Assembly (NCBI GenBank): GCA_026713545.1
Contig: JAPOOG010000071.1
Coordinates: 35,466-99,465, forward strand
Source of the DNA: Bryobacterales bacterium
Lineage (GTDB): Bacteria > Acidobacteriota > Terriglobia > Bryobacterales > UBA6623
Direction: 5' to 3'
Length of the DNA stretch: 64,000 bases
Below the pieces are notes generated by a model that worked only from the letters and a program-made list of their open reading frames with translations, ran no database searches and was not told the origin of the DNA. The position numbers were made by a program, and so were the translations under genes. This document shows, piece by piece, positions 16,750 to 26,071 of the stretch (position 1 is the stretch's first letter; each line of letters begins with the position of its first letter).

Positions 16750-18896
16750 AGCTACTCGAACGAGGCGGTCTCACTTCCGTTCTCGGACTCTACCTTACCC
16801 TGGGGCTCTCAGCCCTTCCAGCTGGGGTGAGAACGATGATCTGGACGGGCGCCGCGGGCACGGCCCGCTGGACGGACGCGGGTAACTGGACCGGCGATGT
16901 TGTGCCTGGAACCAAGGACATCGCACGATTCGAGTCACAAGCGGACGTCGTGCTGGAGGGCGCTTCTTCCGTCGGACGGCTGGAGGTGGAACTCGCCGAC
17001 AAGGATGCCGTGGTTTCCCTCGACGGACCAGGCAAGCTGGTGCTCACGGGAGCCGATACCGTGATCGGCAAGCCGCTATCACTAGCCGTCAAGCGCGGAA
17101 CGCTCGAGATCGGCCGGAAACTCGCGATCGATCTGGAGGGAACCCGCTTCAGCGCCCAAGCCGGAGGAACGCTTGTTCTGCGAAGCGAAAAGATCGTCGC
17201 CAAAGAGCCCGATCTGAAGGCCGCCGTTTCTCAATCGGGAACACTGCGCTTGGGGATGCGGCGCTGGGACCCCCAAATGGACCTCGACCTTTCGACCGGG
17301 TCAACCTGGGGCCGGGGAGCCAAGGTCATCGACTTCTCCTTGCCCGCGAACGTACACCAAATCATTACCTTCGGAAAGTTCAAGGAGCATGACGGCGATC
17401 CCATCGTGATTCGCGGCTTCGAGCCGGGAGACGCGCTGTGCTTCTCCGAAGACCCCCGGCGATCGGCGGACCCCGGCAAGGAGCTTGTGCTTTCGGCGGT
17501 CGGGTTCGAGGGCTGGGGCGAACAGAGTGCGGCCGGGATCGAATCGACGGGAGCCCTTTGGTGTCTCAAGCCGAAGGGAACGAGTCTTCCGAAAACGGTC
17601 GTCGAGCTTTCATCTGCGCCCCTCGACAGTGGTATTCCGCCGCGAGCGCATCTCAAGGACATGCAGGTCCAAACCCTGGTTGCCGCGTCCGAACGCTACC
17701 CGAGAAATATGGGCGCCGACATGGTCAAGCTGCAGGACGGGCGTTACTTCCTCGCGTTCTCGCAATGGTTGACCGGCACGACCGACCAGGACGACTCGCG
17801 CGTCATGGGAATGGTTTCGAGCGACCAGGGAGCGACATGGGGCGCGCCGTTTCCCGTGGCCACCGCGGACGGTGAGTGCAAGAGTATTCGTCAGCCGAGC
17901 CTGTTGCGGCGGGGCGACGGTGAACTGCTTCTCTTTGTTCGTTGCCGAGAGGAACTCACGGAGGCCTGGGTCGCCCTGTTCCGATGCCGCGACGAAGAAA
18001 GAATCGACAAAGGCCCGGCGGCCTGGACGCGCCGGCGCCGTATTACGCCTCCGCCGCCTGGAAGGCATATCGCGCTGAACAATCGAGCGATCCGTTCAAG
18101 CGAGGGCAGGTTGCTCCTGCCACTCTCGACGCCGTGGCCGTGGGACCGTCCAGACGAAAGCGGCAAGGACATCCGATCGTGGTGCCTTTATTCCGACGAC
18201 GACGGGGAGACCTGGCAACAGAGCCGGTCGATGCTGGCGGGGCCGGGGCGCGGGCTCATGGAGCCGTATGCCGTCGAGCTCAAGGACGGCCGGCTGCTCA
18301 TGCTGATGCGCACGCAGACTCACCGCCAGTATCGCTCCATTTCGCGGGACGGCGGCGATAGCTGGTCGCCGGCGACGGAAGTCACGGCCCTCGTTTCCCC
18401 GGAATCCCCGGCGGCCGTCCGTCGGGATCCCGGCACCGGCTGGCTGACCGTGGTGTGGAACTACAACAGCCGGGGCCAACACGGCGCCGATCGAACACCG
18501 CTGACGATTGCGTTTTCCGCCGATGAGGGAGAAAGCTGGTTCGGTTATCTCCACCTGGAAACCGATCGAACCAAGGCGTTTTCCTATCCGAGTTTGCGGT
18601 TCATCGACGGCAAGGTTTTCGTGACGTACTACGAAAGGCCGGTCGGTCCAACGGACCGCCGCATCTCGCTCAAGATGCGTTCCTTCAAAATTTCAACTCC
18701 AGGCTCAACAGCCCGTGGCAAAAGCCCTGCTGCATTCAAGCGGCGATGCATCCCGGCTGAACTGCGTTGCTCCTCGGTCGAATATGTTCAATATGCTCCC
18801 TCGTCACGCCTTGTCAGCCGGGCGCCTCACCCCTCTCGGTGCTACGCGGGGTTTCACCACGGGCTGTTAACGAAGGGAGCCGGACCGCATGACTGA
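16746..18896 (+). CDS. Exported sialidase-like BNR protein A with N-terminal beta domain
   Basis: 716 residues. Signal peptide at about 1-28. Residues 30-290 are a beta-rich domain opening with IWTGAAGTARWTDAGNW, the pattern seen at the start of many beta-helix surface proteins. From about 300 the sialidase six-bladed propeller follows, with Asp-box motifs SSDQGATWG, SDDDGETWQ, SRDGGDSWS and SADEGESWF. It should act on glycans or another polymer outside the cell; true sialidase activity is not proven. The propeller ends near RRISLKMRSFKI, and the last about 70 residues are unrelated and rich in Arg, Ser and Pro. They read through an intergenic palindrome (18752-18822), so the original stop was probably lost. 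Overlaps sialidase B by 8 nt. Confidence 0.82.
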   Translation: MKLLERGGLTSVLGLYLTLGLSALPAGVRTMIWTGAAGTARWTDAGNWTGDVVPGTKDIARFESQADVVLEGASSVGRLEVELADKDAVVSLDGPGKLVLTGADTVIGKPLSLAVKRGTLEIGRKLAIDLEGTRFSAQAGGTLVLRSEKIVAKEPDLKAAVSQSGTLRLGMRRWDPQMDLDLSTGSTWGRGAKVIDFSLPANVHQIITFGKFKEHDGDPIVIRGFEPGDALCFSEDPRRSADPGKELVLSAVGFEGWGEQSAAGIESTGALWCLKPKGTSLPKTVVELSSAPLDSGIPPRAHLKDMQVQTLVAASERYPRNMGADMVKLQDGRYFLAFSQWLTGTTDQDDSRVMGMVSSDQGATWGAPFPVATADGECKSIRQPSLLRRGDGELLLFVRCREELTEAWVALFRCRDEERIDKGPAAWTRRRRITPPPPGRHIALNNRAIRSSEGRLLLPLSTPWPWDRPDESGKDIRSWCLYSDDDGETWQQSRSMLAGPGRGLMEPYAVELKDGRLLMLMRTQTHRQYRSISRDGGDSWSPATEVTALVSPESPAAVRRDPGTGWLTVVWNYNSRGQHGADRTPLTIAFSADEGESWFGYLHLETDRTKAFSYPSLRFIDGKVFVTYYERPVGPTDRRISLKMRSFKISTPGSTARGKSPAAFKRRCIPAELRCSSVEYVQYAPSSRLVSRAPHPSRCYAGFHHGLLTKGAGPHD
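18752..18822. repeat. Palindromic element inside the 3' end of the sialidase A frame
   Basis: 71 bp bounded by a perfect 9-bp inverted repeat CCCGGCTGA/TCAGCCGGG, with a central imperfect hairpin around GAATATGTTCAATATG. The layout (terminal arms, central hairpin with TTC loop) resembles the larger dispersed elements, but the sequence differs. Confidence 0.5.
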
Positions 18897-20070
18897 AGTA
18901 CATCGCAGAAATTTTCTTTCGTTCTCCGGCCTAGCAGCAACGGCGCTGCCGGCGCGGCGGGCAGCCGCCGCTGCCAAAGCGGGTATCGGCGAGAAGTACT
19001 CGCTCATCCCCTGCCCATGGACCCCGGAGAACCCGCGGCACGACCATCAACTGATCTTTCCGCTGAGCGGCGATCGTCTGTTGCTCGTCTGGTGCGAATA
19101 CTACGTGAAGAAACCGTCGCGGATCTTCCGATCGCCTTACTCGGCCGCCGGCAGCGGCGACGCCGCGCCCTGCCGGATCTCCGCGCGCGTCTCCAAGGAC
19201 CGGGGGCGAACCTGGAGCGGGAAGGTCACGCTGCAGGACAACTTCGGGGTGGACAACGTGAAGCACCCGAACCTGCTGCGCCTGCCCTCGGGAGAGATCC
19301 TTTTCTCTTTCACGGTACGGGATATCGCCAACCGCGACCTGAAGATCCACCTCAAGCGGTCTCGGGACGAATGCGAGACGTGGACCGAGCCGGTGCAGAT
19401 CTCGCCAACCGGAGGGGTGTACTTCACCAACGCCGACCACAATCTGCTGCACAGTTCGGGACGGATCATCCTGCCGTGCCACTGGGGCGAGTTCTATGGG
19501 CGGGGGGATCATTACAACGCGTTTTGCCTCTACTCCGATGACGAGGGAGCGACATGGCAAACGAGCCGCAAGAGAGTCGATCTTCCCAAGCGCGGCGCCG
19601 AGGAGCCGGGCGTGGTCGAACTCAAGGACGGCTCGCTGTTGGCGATGATGCGGACCACTCTCGGGAAGATCTACCGCTCCACGTCCAAGGACCGGGGCGA
19701 GACGTGGCCGGACGGAGAAGCGACCGAGCTGCCTTCCCCATCGGCGGCCAATTGCATCAAGCGCATTCCCGAGACCGGCGATCTCGTGTTCCTTTGGAAC
19801 AACGCCACGCCGGAAGCTCTCAGCGATCCCGGCGGCACGAGCTATCACTACCCGCGTAATCCGCTCACGGCGGCCATCTCCAAGGACGAGGGGAAGACCT
19901 GGACGAACCACAAGGATGTCGAGCGGCGCGAGGGTTACATCAGCGGCTACCCGTCCATCTCGTTCGTCGACAGCGAAGCGCTCGTGGCCTATTACCATTC
20001 TTCGCGATCGATGTCGCGCGACACCGATCTGAGGCTGAAGATTTTCGATGTGGACTGGTTCTACTCGTGA
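18889..20070 (+). CDS. Exported sialidase-like BNR protein B (Tat signal)
   Basis: 393 residues. A twin-arginine signal (VHRRNFLSFSGLAATALP) leads into a sialidase-family propeller. Asp boxes: SKDRGRTWS, SRDECETWT, SDDEGATWQ, SKDRGETWP and SKDEGKTWT. Arg-rich strands and PHNLLHSSGRIILP-like segments fit the exo-sialidase superfamily. The start ATG overlaps the end of sialidase A by 8 nt, with a GGGAG element upstream, so the two are co-translated. A decayed relative of this very gene lies at 28172-28500 (FLWNNATP shared). Confidence 0.87.
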   Translation: MTEVHRRNFLSFSGLAATALPARRAAAAAKAGIGEKYSLIPCPWTPENPRHDHQLIFPLSGDRLLLVWCEYYVKKPSRIFRSPYSAAGSGDAAPCRISARVSKDRGRTWSGKVTLQDNFGVDNVKHPNLLRLPSGEILFSFTVRDIANRDLKIHLKRSRDECETWTEPVQISPTGGVYFTNADHNLLHSSGRIILPCHWGEFYGRGDHYNAFCLYSDDEGATWQTSRKRVDLPKRGAEEPGVVELKDGSLLAMMRTTLGKIYRSTSKDRGETWPDGEATELPSPSAANCIKRIPETGDLVFLWNNATPEALSDPGGTSYHYPRNPLTAAISKDEGKTWTNHKDVERREGYISGYPSISFVDSEALVAYYHSSRSMSRDTDLRLKIFDVDWFYS

Positions 20071-20277
20071 GGGAGCCGTTGTGGCGCGGACATCTCGAAG
20101 GTCCATTTTGACGGCCGTTGCGGTGGCGAAAAAGACCACTTCGGCCAGCCTTTTGCCAATATCATCGACCGGAACTCCGATTTTCAGCCACCGTCTGGCT
20201 TCCCTGCAGGACCCGAGGGGGTGTTCCGTCCGAGCCGCATTTTGGACACGGAGGATGTGAAGGCATTTCCGGTCTGA
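20068..20277 (+). pseudogene. Fragment of a sialidase-like protein C-terminus (second)
   Basis: The frame starting directly after the stop of sialidase B reads GSRCGADISK, then DHFGQPFANIID, GFPAGPEGVFRPSRILDTED and KAFPV before a stop at 20275-20277. The ending matches the true C-terminus of sialidase C (GYPAGPSGVFRVTRTLETGK, then LRAFPG), and the first half matches the fragment at 16531-16749. No start codon is present. This is a relic of a deleted BNR gene between sialidases B and C. The remaining bases to 20352 show nothing. Confidence 0.65.
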
Positions 20278-20352
20278 CGACCATGGATAGAGTCGGCGAG
20301 ACCTGAGCGTTTCGACCGGTTCGCCGGTGTACGTCACCGCACACGACACACC

Positions 20353-21765
20353 ATGCCAACGACAAGCAACCCATTGCGCATCACCCGCCGTTCCTTCGTT
20401 CTCGCCGCCGGGGGTGTTGCCGCCTGTTCCGACCCGGCCTCCGTCAAACCGACCCTCGACGACAATCCCCTCGCGGCTCGCCTTCTCCACATGTCCGACG
20501 AGCAGTTGGCGCGACTCGAAGAAGGCCGCCGGGAAGGCCTGCTCGAACTCGCGCCGGTGAGTCTGCCACCCGCCCCCGAAGCTCTCAACAACCATTACGG
20601 CTGGCCGGTAGGCACGCAGGCCGGGAACACGCTGATCGTCGTGCACCGACATATTCCGGGACATTGGACAGGCCTCGAGCGGACCAATGACGACCACAGT
20701 TACACGATGGTGGTGCGTTCGACCGATGGCGGCAAAACGTGGAGCAGGCCCTTCGACCTGAGACAGGCGATGACACGCGAAGACCGCTACCGCGGGGGCC
20801 ACATCCCGCTCGCCCATCGCTACAAGTTCGCCCCCGATCAGGACCCGACGCTGGGCTACAAGATCCACCTGAACGCCATCGGGACCACATCCGACGGTGG
20901 AGTCGTCATCGTCAGCGATCACGGCGTCTTCCGCAGCGACGATCAGGGCAAGACCTGGAAGCATTTCTCGACGGCCATGCGCGAGGACACGACGCCCGGA
21001 GCGGTGCTCTACATCGGGCCGCGTCTGTTCGAGCATCCTAATTACGGACTGGTGGTCGTCGGGCACTCGAATATCGTGACCGAGGATTACAAGAAAGGAC
21101 GCCATCCTCCCGACACGACCGGGGGGACCGTGCGCATCGCCGACAAACTGCACTTCCGTTACTCGCGGGACGGCGGCGCCAGTTGGCGGGAAGAAGAGCA
21201 ATCGCTGCCGAGCTTCGTGCGTCCCGGCGAACCCGTGGCCTTGCATCATGACGGCAAGCTCGTGGTGGTCTCGCGAAGCTACGACCCGGCGGCCTATGAC
21301 GAATCGACGGACACCTCGGTCTACGCTCAGCTCTGGTCGGACCGCGGCTGGCATCCCCTTGCAGCGAAGCACTCGACGATCCGGGTCGCGGGCAAGCGGG
21401 GCCGGCAAGATACGCTGGACATCGACTACAATCCCGTGACGAAGAGAATCGAGGCGGCCGTCCCGGCGCGCGCGGGCGGCGGGCAAGGAAGGCCGTATCC
21501 GGGGCGGATGTCGCTGAACCTGTGGAGCATCGACCCGGATGAACTCTTCGCGGGCAGCGCGGACTGGCGCTTCGAGTGCGCTCTGTTCGCACGGAAGGAG
21601 CCGCTGGGCAAGATCGACGGCCTGCATCCCGGCGGAGCGGTGATCGACGAGGGGCGAGGCGTACAGCACATCTTTGTCTATATGGGCTATCCGGCGGGGC
21701 CGTCGGGAGTGTTCCGCGTGACGCGCACCTTGGAAACGGGGAAACTGAGAGCTTTTCCGGGTTGA
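20353..21765 (+). CDS. Exported sialidase-like BNR lipoprotein C
   Basis: 470 residues. The start carries a twin-arginine signal that ends in a lipobox (ITRRSFVLAAGGVAAC), so it is probably a Tat-exported lipoprotein. Asp boxes: STDGGKTWS, SDDQGKTWK and SRDGGASWR, spaced as in six-bladed sialidase propellers. HPGGAVIDEGRGVQHIFVYM and GYPAGPSGVFR form the last blade. Substrate unknown. Third gene of the tandem; sialidase D starts 6 nt after its stop. Confidence 0.85.
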   Translation: MPTTSNPLRITRRSFVLAAGGVAACSDPASVKPTLDDNPLAARLLHMSDEQLARLEEGRREGLLELAPVSLPPAPEALNNHYGWPVGTQAGNTLIVVHRHIPGHWTGLERTNDDHSYTMVVRSTDGGKTWSRPFDLRQAMTREDRYRGGHIPLAHRYKFAPDQDPTLGYKIHLNAIGTTSDGGVVIVSDHGVFRSDDQGKTWKHFSTAMREDTTPGAVLYIGPRLFEHPNYGLVVVGHSNIVTEDYKKGRHPPDTTGGTVRIADKLHFRYSRDGGASWREEEQSLPSFVRPGEPVALHHDGKLVVVSRSYDPAAYDESTDTSVYAQLWSDRGWHPLAAKHSTIRVAGKRGRQDTLDIDYNPVTKRIEAAVPARAGGGQGRPYPGRMSLNLWSIDPDELFAGSADWRFECALFARKEPLGKIDGLHPGGAVIDEGRGVQHIFVYMGYPAGPSGVFRVTRTLETGKLRAFPG

Positions 21766-21771
21766 AGAAAA

Positions 21772-23040
21772 ATGAGACATGAAACACTGATTCCCAAGTT
21801 CGAGATCAGGCTCCCGGCATCGAGAGCCATTCGCGCCGCAGCGCGGACCTCGTTGACCGGCGAACGGCAGCGCCGGCAGGGGAGAAGGGGAATCACCCTC
21901 ATTCTGCTGGCTCTGCTGAGTTTCGTTGCCGCCGAGGCCACCTCCGGACCCGCCCTGGTCGACTATGAAGGCCACATCGGTCACATCGCGAAACTGCCAG
22001 ACGGGCGGCTGGTGACGGTCTACACGCTGGGACGCAATCGCAAAGAGATCCCGCTGCCGGGTCCGGAGCATCCTCTCTACATCCGATATTCCGACGACCA
22101 CGGCCGCACCTGGTCGCGGGAGAGAGTCGCGTTCTCCTATCCCGCGGGCCGCGGCACGATGTTTCGTTACGAGCAGTCGGTCGGGCCGTACCTGATGATC
22201 GATCGGCGGAACACGCTCCATCTTTTCGCCATGCGTTATTACGGCCTGCCCCGAAAGGGCGATCCGGCGGCGAGCGGGCTCACCGAGCTGTATCACAACG
22301 TGTCCCTTGACGGAGGCGAGACCTGGACGGAACCCAAGCGCATCGACATGGGGCATCACTACGTGCCGGTGATCGAGTCGATCATCGAGCTGTCCAACGG
22401 GCGCATCCTCTTCGCATCGAACTATGCGACCGACAACTATCTCGCCGAACGCGGGGAATACGAGTACCGCATCCTGACCCTGTTCTCGGATGACCACGGT
22501 GAGACGTGGCAATTGGGCGACGATGACATCCGGGTCCCGCTCGGCCCCGGCCTCGGGCATCCCGGCGCGATCGAACCGGTGATGGCGGAGCTTGGCGAGG
22601 GTCGCGTATGGATGCTCTTCCGCTCGCAATACGGCCGTTTGTATCAGACGTTCTCGTCCGACGGCGGCAACTCGTGGGAACCCTCGACGCCCAGCGACAT
22701 CCGGGCGGCCAACGCTCCGGCCGGGATCCTGCGGTTGTCGGACGGGCGGCTGGTGTTGTCATGGAACGACTGGGCGAACTATCCCGGCGGCGAGATTCAC
22801 CGCTCGGGACGCCAATACCTGCACGCGGCGATATCGGACGACGACGGCAAGAGCTGGAGCGCTTCGAAGCTGATCGCGAAGCCGACCACGAAGGAACCCC
22901 GAAACGCGCACATGCGCTACCCGTTTCTGTGCGAAGCCGGGGACGGCTCGATCCTGTTGCGCTACCACCGCATCGAGAGAAGCATCGGCGTCAACCGACG
23001 GGACTTGCTGCGCATCGATCCGGCATGGATCGCGGAGTGA
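21772..23040 (+). CDS. Exported sialidase-like BNR protein D
   Basis: 422 residues. A long basic N-terminal part (1-42) precedes a hydrophobic segment (GITLILLALLSFVAAEA, about 43-60); a later start nearer this signal is possible. The propeller has the Asp boxes SDDHGRTWS, SLDGGETWT, SDDHGETWQ, SSDGGNSWE and SDDDGKSWS and the segment LPDGRLVTVYT. Last of four tandem paralogues, ending tail to tail with the DUF5916 gene (51 bp apart). Confidence 0.85.
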   Translation: MRHETLIPKFEIRLPASRAIRAAARTSLTGERQRRQGRRGITLILLALLSFVAAEATSGPALVDYEGHIGHIAKLPDGRLVTVYTLGRNRKEIPLPGPEHPLYIRYSDDHGRTWSRERVAFSYPAGRGTMFRYEQSVGPYLMIDRRNTLHLFAMRYYGLPRKGDPAASGLTELYHNVSLDGGETWTEPKRIDMGHHYVPVIESIIELSNGRILFASNYATDNYLAERGEYEYRILTLFSDDHGETWQLGDDDIRVPLGPGLGHPGAIEPVMAELGEGRVWMLFRSQYGRLYQTFSSDGGNSWEPSTPSDIRAANAPAGILRLSDGRLVLSWNDWANYPGGEIHRSGRQYLHAAISDDDGKSWSASKLIAKPTTKEPRNAHMRYPFLCEAGDGSILLRYHRIERSIGVNRRDLLRIDPAWIAE

Positions 23041-23091
23041 AGGCGCTCCCAAGGGGGGAGGCAGGGACTTCTGGCACTCCCGCCGCCGCCA

Positions 23092-25650
23092 TCAGAACCG
23101 AAACAACTTGTTGATCTTGACGACGAAGCCGCGGTTCCGCAGGTCCCAGCCCCGGTCGGGCAGCAAGCTGCCGGTGACGTCGTGGTCGTCGGTATAGACC
23201 ACGAACAACTCGCTACCTGGGCTGTACTCCCACCGAAGACGCAGGTTACTGCCAAACGAGTTACTGGCCGAATTGTATTGCATGAGCCCGCTGAAGAACA
23301 TGCGCGGGTTGAATGCGTAGTTCACCCGTGTCACCGCCAAGTTCGTTTGGAACACCCCGTACGGCGTGTCGATCCAGTTGAAGGAGACGGTCGGCTCGAC
23401 CGACATCTTCGGTAGCACCGCGATGCGGCCCTGCGTCAGCTCCACCGACGTCAGGCCGCCGTCGAAGTAAGCGCCCCGCCTCAGCGCCACCGTCCCGTTC
23501 ACGCGCCGCTGCTGGCCAATGGAATAGGCCACCTGAACGTCAGCGAAGTTGTAGCCTCCTACCGGGATCGAGAAATCGGAACCGGGAGGAACGAACGGCT
23601 CGACAAGAAACTCATAGCTGTCGGTCATCGTGAAGGTGAGCTGATCGCTGGACTCGAACTCGGTCTGGAACGCCACGATATTCCGCCGTGTCTCGAGGTA
23701 GTTCTTGTCGGCCGAGGCGATGTAATCAATGCTTCCCTCCAGGCTGAACTGCCGCACGCTCGCGATAGACTGCGGGCGGGGGCTGAAGCGTGCCGACGTG
23801 AAGGTGCGCCGGAAGTTGTCGCGGCGCACGAAGCCCACCTCCGGCAGGAAGTTGTCCTCCACCAGCAGGTGATCCACCTGGAAACCGTAGCGGTCCGCGG
23901 CGTACTCGAACTTGCCCTGGTAGCTGAGATCCTTCCCTTGGTGCTCGGGGCCGGGAAGCCGTGTGCGGGCAATGTAGGTGACCAGGTTGACGTTCTCAAA
24001 GAAGGCGAAGGTGCCGTCGACGCCATAGGCCTGGCTCGAGCCCGGGGCCAGCCGGGAGACCGAACGATTGGTGAATATCGCGCCGACGGAGCTGCGCCTC
24101 AGGATGTCGCGCCGGAGGCGGACGACCGAGAAGTTGGTCGGCTCGGAGGCCGTGACCATCTCCTCGCCGGTCTGGATGTTCAGCAGCCCGATATCGAACT
24201 TTCCGACCTTACCGGTGACCCGCGTGCCGCCGACGATGGGCACCACGTGGCCTTCCTCCAGCCCGATCTTCCGGCTGTAGAAGAGCTGCGGCACATTGAC
24301 GTCGCCGAAGAACCCGCCGACCGCACTGCCGGCCGGACCGGCGACGCGCGTGAAGGCGCCGCGGGCGAAGTTGAAGATGCCCTGTCCTTCGAGAAAGAAC
24401 TCCCGTTTTTCGGGGAAGAACAGAGGGAAGCGGGTCAGGTTGACCTGCCTCTCGTCCACTTCCACCTGGGCGAAGTCCGTGTTGTAGGTGAAGTCAGCGG
24501 TCAGGTTCCGGGTGATGCCGTACTTAATGTCGATGCCGCCGTCGCCGCGGTCTTCGTTGATCTTCACCGGGATTGCGGTCATGTCCGTGGTCCACCCTCC
24601 GATCGCATAGGGCTTGATCTCGATGTTGCGGCCCGCCGACGGGGGCTCCAGGCCAACCAGCGAGCCGGCCTCGGAGATGCGGAACATCCCGCGGGCACCG
24701 CTGCCGGCTCCGGCTGCGACCGGCAGCCGCGTCAGATAGGCCCACTCGTTCTTACGCCGGATGGCGCGTCTGAGCTGGATGCCCCAGATATGGGGCGGCT
24801 CGGACCGGTAGCGCAGGGTCTTGAACGGGATCTCCATCTCTACCGTCCAGCCGCCGTCGAAGCGGCCGGTACGCACGTCCCAGACCGGGTTCCAGTCCGA
24901 GTTGGGGTTGCCCTCGTTCGTGAACTGGGCGTCCGCGCGGGCACCGAGCGGATTCGTGTAAAAGAGGGATCCGTTGCGGCGGTCGTAAAACGTATCGAAC
25001 AGCACGGCGAACGTGTCGTTCTGACGGAGCTGGCTGGTGTCGCGGCGCATCTCGTTGGCCACCCACTGGCTCTCGGGGGCCGAGTCCCAGACCCGCGCCG
25101 AGACGTAGACGTTCATCTCGTCAAACAGGATCCACGCCTCGGTCCTCTCGGTCGCCACCGCTCCCACGTCCGGCGTCAGTTGAATGAATCCGCTGATGGC
25201 AGGAACCTTCTCGTAGACGGCCTCGTCCAGCAAGCCGTCGAGGTCGATACTCTCGTCCAGCCTCACCGCACGAACCGTCGCCCGACCCTGCTCGTCGCGG
25301 GTCATCACCTCCGGCGGGACCGGAGCCGCCGGACCATCGATGAGAGCCGGATCGACCACCGGGGCGATGTCCGTCTGGCCGGCGGGGGTCTGCAGCGCGA
25401 AGCTCGACAGCAGAAGAACCGATCCCGCCAGCAGGGGCTTCGGTTGCAACCATGATCCTGTTGCGCCACATCGCGCCGGAGGGGCAACCCGGCCGAGCAG
25501 CGCCGTCCACATTGTTGAACAGGAAGACGTTCCTGGGGCGATGTAGGGCATCACGACCGTAATGCCAGTACGCCAAGCGATGCCGTGAGGCCTTCCGGAG
25601 CGGTGCCGTGATCGTTGCGGACGTGTCGACGAATCAGTATGCGCGCGCAC
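23092..25650 (-). CDS. DUF5916 outer-membrane protein with N-terminal CBM9-like domain
   Basis: Up to 852 residues; the true start is probably one of the internal Met codons (residue 34 or 47), because the signal peptide-like stretch (LLAGSVLLLSSFALQTPAGQ) lies at about 73-92. A carbohydrate-binding family 9-like domain follows (IDLDGLLDEAVYEK, ILFDEMNVYVSARVWDSAPE, WTVEMEIPFKTLRY). The C-terminal two thirds are DUF5916, a predicted outer-membrane barrel, with FPEKREFFLEGQGIFNF, FYSRKIGL and a C-terminal aromatic residue (KINKLFRF) typical for barrel insertion. Role unproven; glycan binding or uptake is plausible beside the sialidases. Confidence 0.85.
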   Translation of the reverse strand: MRAHTDSSTRPQRSRHRSGRPHGIAWRTGITVVMPYIAPGTSSCSTMWTALLGRVAPPARCGATGSWLQPKPLLAGSVLLLSSFALQTPAGQTDIAPVVDPALIDGPAAPVPPEVMTRDEQGRATVRAVRLDESIDLDGLLDEAVYEKVPAISGFIQLTPDVGAVATERTEAWILFDEMNVYVSARVWDSAPESQWVANEMRRDTSQLRQNDTFAVLFDTFYDRRNGSLFYTNPLGARADAQFTNEGNPNSDWNPVWDVRTGRFDGGWTVEMEIPFKTLRYRSEPPHIWGIQLRRAIRRKNEWAYLTRLPVAAGAGSGARGMFRISEAGSLVGLEPPSAGRNIEIKPYAIGGWTTDMTAIPVKINEDRGDGGIDIKYGITRNLTADFTYNTDFAQVEVDERQVNLTRFPLFFPEKREFFLEGQGIFNFARGAFTRVAGPAGSAVGGFFGDVNVPQLFYSRKIGLEEGHVVPIVGGTRVTGKVGKFDIGLLNIQTGEEMVTASEPTNFSVVRLRRDILRRSSVGAIFTNRSVSRLAPGSSQAYGVDGTFAFFENVNLVTYIARTRLPGPEHQGKDLSYQGKFEYAADRYGFQVDHLLVEDNFLPEVGFVRRDNFRRTFTSARFSPRPQSIASVRQFSLEGSIDYIASADKNYLETRRNIVAFQTEFESSDQLTFTMTDSYEFLVEPFVPPGSDFSIPVGGYNFADVQVAYSIGQQRRVNGTVALRRGAYFDGGLTSVELTQGRIAVLPKMSVEPTVSFNWIDTPYGVFQTNLAVTRVNYAFNPRMFFSGLMQYNSASNSFGSNLRLRWEYSPGSELFVVYTDDHDVTGSLLPDRGWDLRNRGFVVKINKLFRF

Positions 25651-25713
25651 TGAACGCCGCCCACCGATGACACTTCACACCGCCGTACACGGTGGCCCTG
25701 CACTCCAAAGCAT

Positions 25714-26001
25714 CTATACTCCCTCGACGATGACGACATTGGTCTCAGAGACCCTGTTGAGCTTCTCTCTGAGGTCAGCGTAGTCCGGCGCGTCCTGCCA
25801 TTCCCTTGCTTGTTGGACGCTGTCGAATTCGAGCACGACGAGGCGGTCGGGTGTCCAGTTGCCTCGGATGACCTCATGAGCCCCGCCTCGCACCAAGTAC
25901 CGGCCACCGTGAGCTTTTACAATTGCCGGCACCCGAGCGAGGTGCGTGCGGAACGCGGACTCATCCGTCACTTTAGCATCGATGATTACGTAAGCAGCCA
26001 T
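25714..26001 (-). CDS. DUF1330 family protein
   Basis: 95 residues from the ATG at 26001, chosen because a strong ribosome binding site (AGGAGG) lies 5-6 nt upstream on the minus strand. The protein opens AAYVIIDAKVTDESAFRTHL and contains GGRYLVRGGAHEVIRGNW and RLVVLEFDSVQQAREWQDAP, the full pattern of the DUF1330 dimeric alpha-beta barrel family. Cytosolic, function unknown. A longer upstream extension in the same frame has no family similarity. Confidence 0.9.
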   Translation of the reverse strand: MAAYVIIDAKVTDESAFRTHLARVPAIVKAHGGRYLVRGGAHEVIRGNWTPDRLVVLEFDSVQQAREWQDAPDYADLREKLNRVSETNVVIVEGV

Positions 26002-26071
26002 ATCTCCTCCTATCACAGTTAGTTTCACACGCGAAGGAGAGCTTCGTCCGTAACGGCGAACGAGGGCCGAC

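Noticed and set aside
18931..22629. A continuous minus-strand frame of about 1230 codons opposite sialidases B, C and D
   Set aside because: It mirrors codon position bias of the real genes on the other strand: Arg/Val/Pro-rich, no domain, and the plus-strand frames hold clear Asp boxes and signal peptides.
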